Below are positions 26,429 through 39,367 of a DNA stretch of 64,000 nt, piece after piece. This stretch comes from Ascidia mentula (Eukaryota; Chordata; Ascidiacea; Phlebobranchia; Ascidiidae), in assembly GCA_947561715.1 (NCBI GenBank), contig OX387203.1, positions 3,100,001 through 3,164,000 on the forward strand. The letters are read 5' to 3'. Positions within the stretch are counted from its first letter, which is position 1. Each line of letters begins with the position of its first letter. Below the pieces are notes generated by a model. The model had not been told where the DNA came from and did not search any database. It saw nothing but the letters and a program-made list of their open reading frames with translations. The translations under genes were made by a program, and so were the position numbers.

Positions 26429-29296
26429 TTACGGCTCATTCCGAGTAGTAATGACTTCCCCGTGAGTCTCCAAGTTGGACCCGTAATTTCCTTGTTTGTT
26501 TTGTTCCTCGGCCGTGTACCTGAATACGTCCATCTCCCCGTCGCTGTCGATCGCAAAGGCGTCCACTGTGTCCCTACACAACCACCAAGATAATGACCAA
26601 GTAAGATTAAAGGGTAAAATAACGTCGAACGCGAGTGCAAAGCGTCTGGAGTTAAGTAGTCTAAATAAAAAAGCCAAAGCTAGAATGCTGTTCATCATAA
26701 TGCTGGTAAACGTTTCGAACTTCGAACGCTTTAACCAATTCTTATACCATATTAGTGCGAATGAGTAAAAGCGAGCAGAACAGAATTTGGCAGTTAAATA
26801 AACACGACGCACACAATTATGTGCTTTTGATCTGGTAAATACAGAAGTATATGCAAGTTCCACTTTTGAAATCCCTGATTCGTCCTCGGAACATTGTTTA
26901 GATGAAAAATGTAATATACTGCGACAAAATCTTTACAAAAAGAGCAATGAAGGCAAACATTTGTAACAAGTTATGTCGGTCTGATATGGCTCTGATGGCG
27001 AGACGAATAAACACTTATCTAAATCTTCGGTAAAACGTATACATAATAAATGTAAAACAGTAAATCCGTTCGACTTACTCCATTGCTCTTCCGGGGGCGG
27101 GAGCTGTTATCTCTGATGTCAATAGACCCTGTTCAAGACCCTCTGAAAACTCTTTCTCTCTGAGCTTTATATATTTGTATAGCGTGGGAATGAAGTACAC
27201 CTGTGAAATAAGGGTCATGGTAACATGTAGGCAAGTTTAGCGAAACCTTTTTTGTGTTTGAAATTCATGCAAGGCCAATATTCTTTCGGTTTATCTTTGA
27301 CAAACATGCCTTATAATCCGTACTCATCAGAATGTTGCTATGCTTACTGTTGGTGTTTTTATACAGAACCGAAATCAACCGTAATTTTCGTATATTTTAA
27401 CGCATAACGCCACTTAACACCATTATTTTTATCACGTACACCACTTATCGTATATTTTATAATGCCAAATACAAAGTACAGTTCGAAAGCACCCCTAACG
27501 CAAATAAAATAATACGTGTTTGGGTAACCTACACGTGTGCCAACATCTACTTACATTTATAGCAGCATAAACGCAAAACACGAGCCAGACCGACCATGAG
27601 ATTGGAGCAAAATTGTTATGGACAAGCTTCTGGTTTCCGAAACCAAGGAAACACAATTGTAGGATGGTTTGCAAGAAAATCACCACCATGTAGACGTAGC
27701 CACAGAAACGTACATATTTGAGTGATCTCTGTGAGGAGGTTTTTGGCTTAGATAAAAAATCAACGCAAATGATTTTAATAATGACTTACAGATTCCACGG
27801 CAGTAAGCCAGATGATGCTGAACAAAAGGTTTGCACCCGGAATGGCCAAGCTTTTGTACATTGTGGGTACGACGTACTCCAGTACTATAGTGAGAGAAAC
27901 AAAGTGTTTATTAATCCAGCAGTGAAAACTAAACTTGACATGTGTTAAATCACGCAACCTTTTGTTTCAGCAAACGGCTATTCTTTGAACATAATTTCCT
28001 CAATTTAATTCCTAATATTTGGAATTTCTTTTTATGTACCTCAGCAAAATTCATAGCAGTGGTGACATTAAATTTGGATAAAATCCTATTTTTCATTTTT
28101 TTCAGTCCATCATTATCTGTCAATGCGAAGGTTAGGTCTAAAGAGCAATCCAAACGTTGCTGCTGGGTTTCTTTTTGATGTAAGCTTTACGGGGTGGAAA
28201 AATACAATACTTACCGTATACTGCAATACACTTTTGACAATTCCGTGATTCTCCCTTGCATACGTCTTTTCCAACTCTTTTAACTGCAAACATTTTTATT
28301 GAAATTACGCAACGCGGCGTATTCCAGCATTGTACCATGATAACTTACAGTTAAAGCTCTCTTCGCAGGAGCATTGATCTGTCGTGACGCGTTTACCTTC
28401 AATTTCACATTCCGCCGAGAATTTCACTGTTGGAAAAGACCAGACAATTTGGTTGAATTTTTTAAACCTTGCCTTTAGGTATGAGTGACTTACAAGGGGC
28501 CCAAAAATGTCCTCGACAAGCAGGACAATCAAGCTCAATGTCAAAACTATATCAGCGGCTAAAGTGTAAGACCATAATTTTGTAATACTAGCACTATTGG
28601 TGAATAACTATAAGCTCAAGATTAACATTGCGGACATTGGAAATTTACGTTAAATTTCTTTTCCAAGAAGTTGTTTACCTGTTTTTGTTTCTGTTGAAGT
28701 CGGGAATTCTCCCGAACCCGCAAATTGTTCCAAAGTAGGGATTCTAAAGTAAATACCCTTTGAAGGAAGTGGGCTGTTTGGGGTAATTGGATTTAGTTTA
28801 AAATGAAGGAGGCATAGACACGGTATGTATCATACAAAAATAAATTATTTATGTGTGTTTTGCCTTACGGTGATGATGGGGTGTATTTTTCCAGTTCATC
28901 AATTTCTTTTATAAGTTCGTCAATAATGTGGTGTAGAGAGAAGACCATTAGACCAACATACAAGGAAGTAACCACCTGGAACATTCAAAATTCATTATGA
29001 ATATATAGATCTAAAAGGTTTGTGGATTGTATTAGGATCAATTCACTTCAGATTTGTGTTAATGCAAAACCAATACAGTGCATATATTTTACTGTAGACC
29101 TGATTTGTTTCGTGGTACATAGAGATAGTTTTCATCACATTTCACTGGTGCATATTAAAAGCTTTTTATTGAAAAATAAAATTATTCTACTCACGAAATT
29201 AAACCATCCAATTACGGAGGCGCCGGTACGAACACTGCAACAGCAACAGAAACTTGTTCTTCCAGCGAAGCAACCTCTTGTCCGCGGTCGAACCAT
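26429..29296 (-). CDS. LAPTM-like multi-pass membrane protein
   Basis: Exons in gene order: 29296-29195, 28975-28869, 28743-28679, 28558-28349, 28283-28215, 27884-27790, 27728-27555, 27200-27079, 26573-26429. They total 1089 nt (362 residues plus stop) with consistent phases. The N-terminus has a CCCCSVRTG segment before the first membrane span, like the CC..(N/H)VR start of LAPTM4/LAPTM5. A second span begins ADIVLTLS (LAPTM5 has a comparable ADLISS). Later spans are near residues 190-215, 227-250 and 256-280, then a YKYIK stretch as in LAPTM tails. It differs from vertebrate LAPTM (about 230-260 residues) by a Cys-rich loop at about 125-180 (QCSCEESFN, CKGESRNCQKC) and an acidic tail without obvious PPxY motifs. 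Family members are late-endosomal/lysosomal; that location is inferred here. The junction near 28,427-28,493 is uncertain because a GT-AG pair there would break the frame. Confidence 0.65.
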
Positions 29297-30071
29297 CTTT
29301 GTCTCAAATGTAGCTGAATAAAACTAAAATTTCACTGGAATGATATGCTGACAAGCACGGTATACATTCAGTTTACAGCAAGAAATACCCTGCCCTATAT
29401 AGCGTACACGTTACCTTTGCTAAAAACTCTTATGGCGACCGATAACAAATGCTTTAACACACAGGCGTTGCAAATCAAAATAACTTTCGAAAATAAACCA
29501 AGCTGATTTGAAGCTTTTTTTCGTTACATAGGCCTACCTTCAAAGCTGGCAAAAATGACACTCAGAATTGTCACAAAACACTCCTGGCAAGTAACTGGTC
29601 CGTTATCAGTCGTTTATTACAGTATAATAAGGTGCCTGGCTTGCCGATACCACTGATTTGAACACGAAGTGCTGTTCCACATAAACGCACCCCCAGGCGG
29701 TTTATAATCATTTCTTGAAACTTTTTAATGCGAAATCGTGCTTTGTGTGTATGATTACGTGGCTGCACCTAGCGCTTACGTCAATTAATTGTCTAAGAAA
29801 GGTCGATTTTTAATTAACAAGGCACATTATTGAGCAAGACATTGTTGCAAAATCTGCACACCACATCAATGCAGCTTTACGTTCGACCCAATATATCATG
29901 TTATCAAACATAGAATAAGATTTCTATAGAAACTAAAATGGTGAATTCCTTGGTTGACGTTTTACGGTTAAAAAAACATGCATGCACAAAAAATGCCGAC
30001 AAGTAGAATAACCCTTGGAATTTGTGCTAAAGGACAAATTACACTGAAAGAAAAAGTGTTTTGTGACAAGA

Positions 30072-30143
30072 GCCACCAGTGAGGATCGAACTCACGACCC
30101 CTAGTTTACAAGACTAGTGCTCTAACCACTGAGCTATGGCGGC
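30072..30143 (-). tRNA. trnT-UGU: tRNA-Thr, anticodon TGU
   Basis: A 72-nt cloverleaf can be folded by eye. The acceptor strands GCCGCCA and TGGTGGC pair with one G-T. The D arm is GCTC/GAGC, and the anticodon stem CTAGT/ACTAG has loop CTTGTAA (anticodon TGT). The T arm is GTGAG TTCGATC CTCAC with the standard B-box. There is no intron. It lies about 150 bp upstream of SCNM1 on the opposite strand. Confidence 0.97.
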
Positions 30144-30291
30144 GACGAAATGCACTTAGTCACTAAAGGGATTTTCAAAGGAGAAGTTGTGTTTTCGTGT
30201 CACCGTTTTGTGCTTTTGTTCCTTTGAAATGGCCAGCTTGCAGTTACAGTAGTTGAACTATGCGTCATTTTCTGCAATTAAATCCAATTTC

Positions 30292-31612
30292 ATGTCTTTT
30301 AAACGAGAAGGAAATGACAATGCGTTGCTTCACTTGCTGAAGGTATGTATGTATTATGTACTGTACAGTACTTTGTCAATAACAAAATTGTAAAACACGG
30401 TAATGAAATATGCGTGGGGATGACGAATTATTGTACACTGTATATATTCCGTTTTAGAAGAGACGAATTGAGGAGTTAGGTACCGAAGACATTCCGGCGG
30501 ATGAAGCTAAGAAATTAAGAGATGGACGTTTCACTTGTTTGGTCTGCAGTTCTGTTCACATTTTTGACACAATGTCGATTCTCATAGTTCACCGGAATTC
30601 CGCAAAGCATTTGAAAAGTAAGAACTAACAATATATCTTGGAAATGTTTGATGAGTTTTTAATATTGTGTAAAATTTCACTGCAGATTTAAAACACTTCG
30701 AAAAGCAAAAACAGTTCACCTTACAAGTGATAGATCAACGACTTGCTCACAATGTATGTAGGTTAATTAAACCCATTTAAAACTCACAAAAAATATTATG
30801 TGTCTTTATTTAGGATAAGGAAGAACACAAGCTTTTACAGAAAAAGAAGTCTATTTTGAGTGTGAATGAACTGCCTCTTCACCAACAAAAATACAAATTT
30901 AAGGCAAAAAAGATGCAACCAAAAATAAAGCTTCAGATGACAACAAGCCCACCGAAAACAGTAAAAGGAAAAATAATGCCAACAGAAATAACCTCTGGTG
31001 TGTATCCGATTATGTTATTTGGACACATATTTGTGGAACACACTGACTGTTAATTCTTATCTTTAGAAAGCAAAATCATTGATGCAAATAATCATATGCT
31101 GTGTATGGAAAAAGTTGGCAAGACTGTGAAAATACAGAACTTTGAGGTAATTTGCAATCATTTTATTGGACAAAAGAAAATAAAAAGAGGCAATTACATG
31201 CTCTTGGTTGTTGTAAAAAACAAACAGAATATTTGTTTGCAGAAATACCAGTTACAACAACAGTTAAGTACAGCAGAAAAACAAAAGATTATTGACGAGG
31301 AAATGCAAATGAGAAGGTCAGTTTGTAATGGATTTATGTATTCAAAAAAAACATTTGAACCTAAGTATTTGCATTTCATTTGTAGTACATTGTAGTAGTG
31401 TGTAAAAAACACAATGCTATGCTATTTTTGTAGTAAAATGTGTTGCTGTAAGTAATGCACAGTCCTATATTTTTGGTACATGCAGCTATAGACAAATAAA
31501 TGACATTTTGCTCATTGATAGTCAAGGGTGGATTAAAAACAATGCTGGAAAGTGGATGAAAGACCCTGATGTGGAATTTGACTCCGATGAAAGTGATGAA
31601 AAACCACCATGA
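30292..31612 (+). CDS. SCNM1: Sodium channel modifier 1 homologue (minor-spliceosome protein)
   Basis: Exons: 30292-30342, 30458-30617, 30686-30753, 30814-30997, 31067-31146, 31243-31316, 31486-31612. They total 744 nt, 247 residues, close to the human length of about 230. The start MSFKREG is shared with vertebrate SCNM1. A U1C/C2H2-type zinc finger follows, with ligands C44, C47, H62 and H68 after the LRDGRF motif. The middle is Lys/Gln-rich and basic. The C-terminus is diagnostic: GWI..., KWMKDPDVEFDSDES, then an acidic end. SCNM1 is known as a component of the U12-type (minor) spliceosome and a modifier of sodium-channel transcript splicing in mouse; it acts in the nucleus. All introns are short GT-AG introns (60-170 bp). 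The tRNA-Thr lies just upstream on the other strand. Confidence 0.96.
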
Positions 31613-34600
31613 CTTACAATGGGCAAATAGGCATTGTATGCTTTGCTTCCAATAGAATATTTCGGTATCTTGGATGATTGTGAGATTGTATGGCAAGGTT
31701 TTGATGTCCACCAATGTTTTTGTTTGGAATATCGACGTCGTGTCTTGAGGACACTGAACATTTTCAGAGTACTGTAAGATTTCCTATTGTTGACTCGAAG
31801 GGCAGGCACCGTACATGAAAAACAGAAAAAAAAGATATTGAAACATTCTTCACACAAAATCCGCATGTATTCGCGTGTGGTTCTTTCACACACGACGTAA
31901 GTACATCATACGTATACGTAGTAGGCCTCTATCCCACTGTCATTTCCCCGTTTTGTGTTATGTTTCATGGATCGTCGTTGCATTGAAAATGCGAAAATAC
32001 AGTAATTGGTGAGGTCTTCGTTTCCTTCGGAGTTTCTGGGTCAATGCAAGTTTCACACAAACTGGGGTTACTATTGGGCGCGAATAGGAATTTATAGTTA
32101 ACTGTTAAGATTACATCTACAAAAAATAGACTTAATTTCTTCAATGCGCCGTGACAAAATATAGACTGCAATACTAGTGCAACTTTTCTTCATTATTGGC
32201 CTACCGCGGCCTCAAAAATAGCGACAAAATTCCTCTACTTGATGCTGTGGGTAGTGGGCGTAACACCAACTGAGTTTCAGCCGAGCTTCCCCTTTCTCGA
32301 AAGCAGTTGTTTGCTAAATCTGCCACCTCCACCGCAGGTTATTTATGTTTGGATTGTGCTCAAAACTGCGGGGTTTCCATTAGTGGCAGATCATTTTCTT
32401 TCAGTCGAACGTTTGGCTTGCTTCGTGACTTATGGTAACTGATATGGCGGTAGCACCAGACAACCAAACAAATCACAATTTTACGTTTTAATGTGCTGAG
32501 AAAAAACAACTCTAGCCTTGGAACCGTTTCATGTCACTGTAAGGGAGACGATAATGTACCCACTAGGAAAGGCCGAAGATAACCTATCAAATGGGAAAAC
32601 TACAGGTGCCGTTCATGTGTTATAGGTGAAGACCAAAATAACCTAATCCCTGACACGCAAAAGGCCTGCGGTGAACAGAATAAATACCCCAACCCGTCAC
32701 AGCTGACTTTTAACCCCTGATTGATTTGTTTTCAGTTGCAAGAATTATTTAAAGACGCGAACCGAGGTTCAACTAAACGAAATTTAAGTCGGTCTTTTAA
32801 ATTAAGAAGCAACTACCGTTCAGTTGGAACTTGTTTTATATATTTAGGCTAGCTTGAAAGCTATTTCTATACATAGAATTGTAATTCTATGTATAGGCTA
32901 AGATATTTTAGGGTTTCTCTAACGTAGGCTATGTGATATAGTCTGCACATGGCCACGAGCACAACAGAAAATTTAAAAGTTTACCATGGGTTATGGGACA
33001 AAATTTTGCACGTGGTATTATTAGTACGAGGGGATTCTGCGTGGGCGCGAGTCACTCATCCGTGAACGACCATACTACTTTCAGGTAAAAAAAGGCAGTT
33101 TGCATGCGAAACTCTCGCCGAAAATAACCTTGCAAATCAAACTTTAAACTGATTGGAACGGATTGCATGTTTAAAAAATAACTTCGTCTTTGTTTGGTGG
33201 AATTTTTCCCCTTCTACCGGCGAAGTTCAGCAAGCTCTTATTCCGCAAAAACAAAACTTTCCCATTATGTCGACGCAATAGTAAATGAAGCAAACTTTTG
33301 CAGAAATACCCAATTCGTGCATAACAAATCCTTTGTCTTTTGCACTGCTGCATGGAAAAAAACTTTACCAAAATTAACTTCATGACATTTAGGAGACTGT
33401 CAACAATGGCGCTATGTGCTGGGAGTTTTTGTTAAAATACACCCCGACATTTCCATAAAATTTCCCGGGATGCTTATCACAATTCGTAGTTACGCTAACA
33501 TCCATTTTATTGCTTCGTCGGCGGGAAAAGTCCTCTGGATCTATGGCTAAAAATAATCGTGTTGCGAAAGTGTGTTGACGAACGCATTTTGATATGATTG
33601 TTTTTATGTGCCTGGTTGCCTCTTTCACACATAGATTTAAACTACACTTCATTGTATCGGTTCTTGTATTTGTGGTAAATATGAAAAATGACGTCAAACT
33701 AAAGACGAAAACAAACCAAAAGCTAGTTTATAGAGTGAGAATTGGTTGTTGTTTTTGTGGTAAAAATAAGTACAGGATTAACCAGCATTCAAAAAAAAAA
33801 TTATGTAAGGCATATCCACAGTCTCAAAATTGATACGCTTTTGAGGGGTGTAGCAGTTCAAAAAGCAACAATACTTGTATTTGAATACACGGAACTTAAA
33901 ATGCTGAATGTGCGTATACTGCAAAGTTATCGAAGATTTATATATACGCAGTGTAGCACATACGGTAAAATAAATATTGACAATTAACTCATACAGCACT
34001 CCTAGAAAAAACCCACAATATGAATCAATAGATATGTTTGCATTCGGTTTGTAATGTATCAGAAACATGGAATTATCGGATCCAAACTTCAGTCGCAATG
34101 TATCGACGTACGTACAGCCACAGGGGATTTCTCTACTTCGTGTTGATTCAAACATCGCTGACCGTGCTGCGATACAACACATTAACAGCTACGTTGACTG
34201 GAGCGTAGTTTAACTACATGGCGTGTCTCTATATACGTGAGTTAATGCATCCTTGCATAAGCAGTGTTAAATGTAGCTCGGAATCCCGTACGTAGAAGTT
34301 TGGGATCCTGGAAGCACAACCACATATGCACGTTAATGAATATACGCATTGGCACGTAAGCAAACAACACAACTAGTGACAGAGAACAAAAATAATGAAA
34401 GTTTGATCCAACATACATGAACATTTATTGCTTACGGGTTTCCATTCCTGGAATCAGTGTAATCGTAAATCAATATTATGCATATTTGGGAATTGTATCT
34501 GATTCGTGTTTCAAATGGCAATAAACAATCCTTCGTCAAGCGTAGTTTTACCTATAAGTGTTCACCGCTAAAAGGACCAGGCGCTTTCCCTTATTTCTAA

Positions 34601-36342
34601 TGACTTTCTCATAACTTGTGGTGAAATCCTGTTTAAACGGTGGTGAAACTTTTGAAGGATTGAATCACTAATGGTATGCTGGGCATTCGGGGCTTGTCAT
34701 ATTAAAGAAAAATAGGATGGACAGCCTGTATGGGGCTGTTTTGACAAACCCTGGCATTTACAATATATCCAAGAGTATATATGTCTATAGGCCTAAATGG
34801 CAAAAAATGTTTTGTTTGATTTAGACAAAAGTAAGGGTGTTTTCCAAAAGTATTTTCCAAAAATAATTACTTGTCATTGACAATCTTCGAAAGTTAAATT
34901 GCAATTCTTACTGGATGATGCCACCTTCGCGACTGTATTACTCGTCCAATTGCCTAATAAGTCGATGCAAGCGGTGCAGGAAGTCGTACAACATCAAGAA
35001 AAAGTATGTTCAGTGACTATAAAAAATAATATATGTATACATATACATGTACGTAAGGTGGACATCGTCAGGGCCAGTTGCAACAGAATGGGGAATGACT
35101 CCTAGAATCAATTAACAAGTTCCTAGGACGGCATGCTTGATTTAGTCAACGCAAGCTTCACTAATGAGATCTAATGGGTCGAAATATCATGCACTATAAT
35201 CATCTATCTCAAACGAGTTTAATTATGTTATGTTTGTAGCTTAACCATATAGGATGTATGCTATTTTTATCTGCACGGAAAATGTCTGTTTTAGACTGAA
35301 GAAATCACAATTACAGTCTCTAAATTCATTGTGTGGTAAAATTTTGACGATATTGAGGCAATTAAACTGCTTGTAGGCAGAAACCACATCAGTCAAATCT
35401 CTGATACTCTTCAGTGATACATCATTCTATAATAATAACCACTAAGTCGCTAACAGTATTCCTCTATGCTGATAGACAGCAAAGTGGGATTTATCCAGTG
35501 GAAAGTTATTTATAGTTTGTACACGACCTATAGTGGCCACAGATTAACGTGAGGTGGGTTTGCAATGGAAAACTCGGCAAAGGTTCCATTTCGACGTCAC
35601 AAAAAGTCACCGGTTATACCAATATATTACATATAAGTACATGATGACGTAAGGAAATCACGTTCCTAAAATCCCACTTGGCTTTGAAAAAGCGGAACAA
35701 GTTTTATTGCGGAAAACAACGATAGCATCCTTGCGACATAAATCATCCATTCACGCACATTCTGGAAACTCTATACCACATATACGTTTCAGCTGGACAC
35801 ATGTATTCAGCCGAAGAAAGAAGGCGGCATGTGTTACTAGTTTTCACGCTTGAGTGACTCGCGTGAGATATACCAGTCGTAATGACGTCATTCCCGTTGA
35901 GCAATTCGTCGAACACCGAAAGCCTGCGGCTAAATTCGTCTGCATTGCGCGAGTGCGACACAAAGTTTGTATCGTGTGCCCCTCCTACGCACAGATGACC
36001 CTAAAGTATCTTTTGAATACATTTTACAAAATGCAAATATGACCTGGAAAATAGCAACGCCCTGTTAAACTTAAGTTAGTATTGAATAATATCCGTTGGC
36101 ATCTGCACGTCTGTGGTAGCTTCCCTCAATGTGATCCATATTCACGCATACTATTTGCGTGGAAGCGCCGGTAAGCAGCCGAATACAATTGCATTCCCCG
36201 TTTCTATTTTGGAAAATTCTAAAAAGTTCACTGCAGTCGGAATCTACGTTGAAACAACCCGGTCTCGTACGTCAATCGATCACACGCAGATGTCGTAAGT
36301 GTGGCGCAAGCGGTAATTCCTGACCCCCGTGTGGGCGACGGG
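31613..36342. other. Gene-free stretch between SCNM1 and the IL-17 cluster
   Basis: I find no exon with convincing coding character on either strand. A minus-strand open frame at 33,778-34,182 and others near 33.4-33.7 kb lack motifs or splice-linked partners. A short palindrome (agaattgtaattct, about 32,876) lies here. Confidence 0.45.
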
Positions 36343-36349
36343 TTATAAG
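36343..36349 (+). promoter_or_regulatory. Possible TATA-like element upstream of IL-17 gene A
   Basis: TTATAAG lies 62 bp before the ATG of the plus-strand IL-17 gene. It is weaker and closer to the start than the TATA elements of the other two genes. Confidence 0.3.
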
Positions 36350-36410
36350 TACGGCGTGGCTCCGAAGATTCGTCAAAGTCCGTTAACTCTACAAGGCAGA
36401 CAACGCAGTG

Positions 36411-37826
36411 ATGGCTCGGCTACTTTTTTCGCTTTTCGCCGGTCTTGTATTCCTAGCGTCAGTAGACTGCCGACAACGAAAGAGAGAGGAGATGCGGAAG
36501 CAGTACAAGTGTATATCGAAACAGATCGATAATAAGTAAGTGAAAACATGGCGGACATTGAGTGCAATGGAAAATACTACTACACCGGGTCACAAAGTTT
36601 TTTTTCTATACTTGACCCACATATGAGTCTACGTAAAACAGAAATCTGTGCGAATTTTAATGATTAGGCGTGAACAGGGCCACCGCCTGTTATTTTTGGT
36701 TATACACTCGAGTTGAAATACTGCACAAAATCGTACGGTTAATATTCGCACAGATTTCTATCTCACATAGGCTTATATGTGGATCAAGTTTGGAAAACAC
36801 TTTGTGACCCGGTGGAAAAGTATCTTCCGAGTGCAATTGTGTTGATTTATCTTTCTATTCAATATTAGTAAGTGTCTTTCATCAAAGCACAAACACTTTC
36901 ACTGCGATTTTGCATCGTTTTTAATGCATCTTATTACAGTGCGATGCGTGATGAGAGTTAAACAAAACCCACAAAATTGACAGTACCTTTGTAAAAGAAC
37001 AACTTTCGTCGTGGAGAAAACGTATTTCGTTAAAGTTTTCTTTTGCATTGAGTTTTTTTCCGACTTTAACGCCCATCTTTCTGTAATCCACAGAGCTGAA
37101 TGTGAAACGATGTTGGGAAATCCCGTGCTGAAACGATCTGAGGGAGTTTTATCGGGGGCGACAGAGAGAGATCTAAAGAAGGCAAACAAACGATCACGAC
37201 GTAAACCCAAATACTCATGTCCCACACATGGTTTACAACGCTTTAGGTACAATTCTACGGTAGCGGAACGAAGTCTGTCACCGTATGAAGACGTCATCAC
37301 ATACGACAAGCGCAGGTAAAGTCAGCGTAGTACTGCGAGAAAAAAAAGAGTTACTTTGAAATGTGTTTTGTAATGTACTGCGGGCTTGTGTGTGTTTCGG
37401 CTTATGCGATGGTTTAAATTAAAAATGTCTTACAAAAACAAAAATACGATAAATTTGGCTTTCACGATAAGTTTGGTTTGCACGATAAATTGATTTTCAC
37501 GATAAGTTTGGTTTTCACGATAAATTTGGTTTTCACGGTACAACGAGGAGGGCGTCGTTACATTTGCTTTGTGTGTTTATATGCCTTTTCATAATCAATC
37601 ATTATATGTTTAACGTAGGATTCCAAGTTACATCGTACAGAAGAGGTGTTTGTGCAAAGGCTGTATTAACCCGAAGAAGGAACAAGAAACGCACAGTTTA
37701 AAATCGGTTCCCGTTACTGTGCTGGTGGAGGTGTATCGAAAAAAGCGCAAAGCGAATGTTTACGTGAAGGCGAAAGAATCGATAGCGGTTGGCTGCACAT
37801 GCGTTGTGCCGATAAATAAGACGTAA
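36411..37826 (+). CDS. IL17: IL-17-like cytokine, gene A (plus strand)
   Basis: Exons 36411-36535, 37094-37315 and 37619-37826 give 555 nt, 184 residues. The N-terminus is a clear signal peptide (MARLLFSLFAGLVFLAS, then VDC), so the product should be secreted. The C-terminal half carries the IL-17 fold signature: a RSLSPYED segment where vertebrates have S-P-W, then CLCKGCIN (vertebrate C..xGCIN), SVPVTVLVEVYRKK, and the terminal VGCTCVVP. An N-glycosylation site (NST) precedes the SPYE motif. Basic runs (KKANKRSRRK) near the middle could be processing or heparin-binding sites; that is speculative. Family members signal through IL-17 receptors in inflammation and mucosal defence. Intron phases (2, 2) and the 208-nt last exon match genes B and C. 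Intron 1 holds a long inverted-repeat element and intron 2 an 18-bp tandem repeat. Confidence 0.93.
36583..36814. mobile_element. MITE with ~70-bp terminal inverted repeats, in IL-17 gene A intron 1
   Basis: The left arm begins caccgggtcacaaagt and runs through acttgacccacatatgag and agaaatctgtgcgaat. The right arm is its imperfect reverse complement and ends actttgtgacccggtg. It has no coding capacity. A target-site duplication is not obvious. Confidence 0.7.
37447..37540. repeat. 18-bp tandem repeat in IL-17 gene A intron 2
   Basis: Five copies of a unit close to cgataaatttggttttca; one copy is 17 bp and there are a few substitutions. Confidence 0.9.
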
Positions 37827-39264
37827 TTTCTTGCGTCTCGAAGAATTTACTGTGTCTGTGAAGGTTTTTGTGAGTTTTTTGCAATTAACGTGCACGTTTC
37901 TTCACTATTTTATATTTTTTATCACTGCTGACCGCGTTTGTAGTATTTCGTGCAATACACATCTCTATTTATTTATGTAATTTGTTAGAATGTAGAATTG
38001 CTTCTTTCCGGTCGAAATGTACAGCCGCATAAACCGCGCAAGTGCTCAGATCATGTCAAAAATTGTCAAAGTATTTCCTTTTTCTGAATGCATTTAATGG
38101 TTGCGCTGCAACCGTTTTTCGTAAAAAAATAATTTGTCGGTAGGGTGCGCTAAAGATCTAAGTTGGAAAATCACCACCAAATAGAAGAACCAGAGTTGCA
38201 GGGTTGAGGTAAATGCTGTCTATACAATAAGAAACAGTGTGTTTACGCCAATAACAGAAAACAAAGTTTGCACAAATCTATAAAAATCAGAAATGCATAA
38301 ACAGCAGCGAAATCAAAACAAATCCTCCAGCGCGTTTATACTACACAATACATTGCGTCATTGTGGATAAAACGTTGTTCGACGTGCAGCTACGTTTACA
38401 GTATCCGGTTTGAAACTTTAGGCGACTTTTGTAGTTACATGGCCTTACTGCATTGTTTGGTTGACAAGATATAATGCAGGAAGTCATATGATACCAAGCA
38501 CGTATGTGTATGAATGCAACGAATGATTGCCAATTGCCGCACACATAAATTAATTTGATCTTAGAGATTTCCCCGAAGCTCGAAGTAACCGCAGGGTAAA
38601 ATTTTCACTTATAAATTTCCAATTGAAAATTTTTGCCCTGTAGAAACGGAGAACGCAACTAGTAATTTTTTAGAGGGGAAACTGAACTGGAACATCCGCC
38701 ATATTGTACAGTCCCGATCGGTAGAAGGACGACATTAGAACGGGTTGGAAAACAAAGGGGGAAGGACGGAAAGGGGATTTTCCTACAGTAGGAGTACGTC
38801 ATTATGATGGCCGGGCATTTGCTTGAAGAGCGAAGCTGAGTGGCCGCATGATCTAAAAATAGCTCACTGTGAATCAGCCGCTTAACAACAGACCACGCTG
38901 CTTTGGGATTTATCTGGCCAATAATGCATCAACTTTAAGACATTACATTTGTAAAACAAGATGAATTTTGTGTATTCAAATGCATGTTCCTGTTGTTTAC
39001 AATCTCGTAGTGTATCGTTGTATGTTTGTCCATGGTAAAGCAAGATGTCACATATGACGTCGGCCTCTAACTAATGAACAAAGAAATGCCACTCTAATAA
39101 CAACAAATGAGTTACATATGTCCCATAATGACCATTTTGCAATTCTCTACAATTTGGTCAGCCACACACAAAATTCTCGGGCCCAACAGAGATACCCAAT
39201 CGATCTATCGGTCAGTTTAATAGTTCACCATTAAGGAAATACCCACAGACCGTGTAAGTGTTTG
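37827..39264. other. Intergenic, no gene seen
   Basis: Lies between the 3' ends of IL-17 gene A (plus) and gene B (minus), which converge here. No coding exon was recognised; a short stretch near 38.34-38.54 kb is open on the minus strand without motifs. Confidence 0.45.
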
Positions 39265-39367
39265 TGACAGATGTCTGTTGCAATTTCGATTTTGGCTGAA
39301 GATACCAACACGTTTCACATGCCCCGAAAGTGATTTTACCGAAAGCAGAACACACTTCAATGCGTAG

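Noticed and set aside
28040..28153. Open minus-strand segment with NVTT and LKKMKNRI motifs, looking like another exon of the LAPTM-like gene
   Set aside because: Including it shifts the next membrane-span exon (27,884) out of frame, whereas joining 28,215 directly to 27,884 keeps it. It also lacks a convincing place in the topology.
33778..34182. 134-codon minus-strand frame between SCNM1 and the IL-17 cluster
   Set aside because: AT-rich composition with many hydrophobic and Tyr/Ile codons, no conserved motif and no splice partners.
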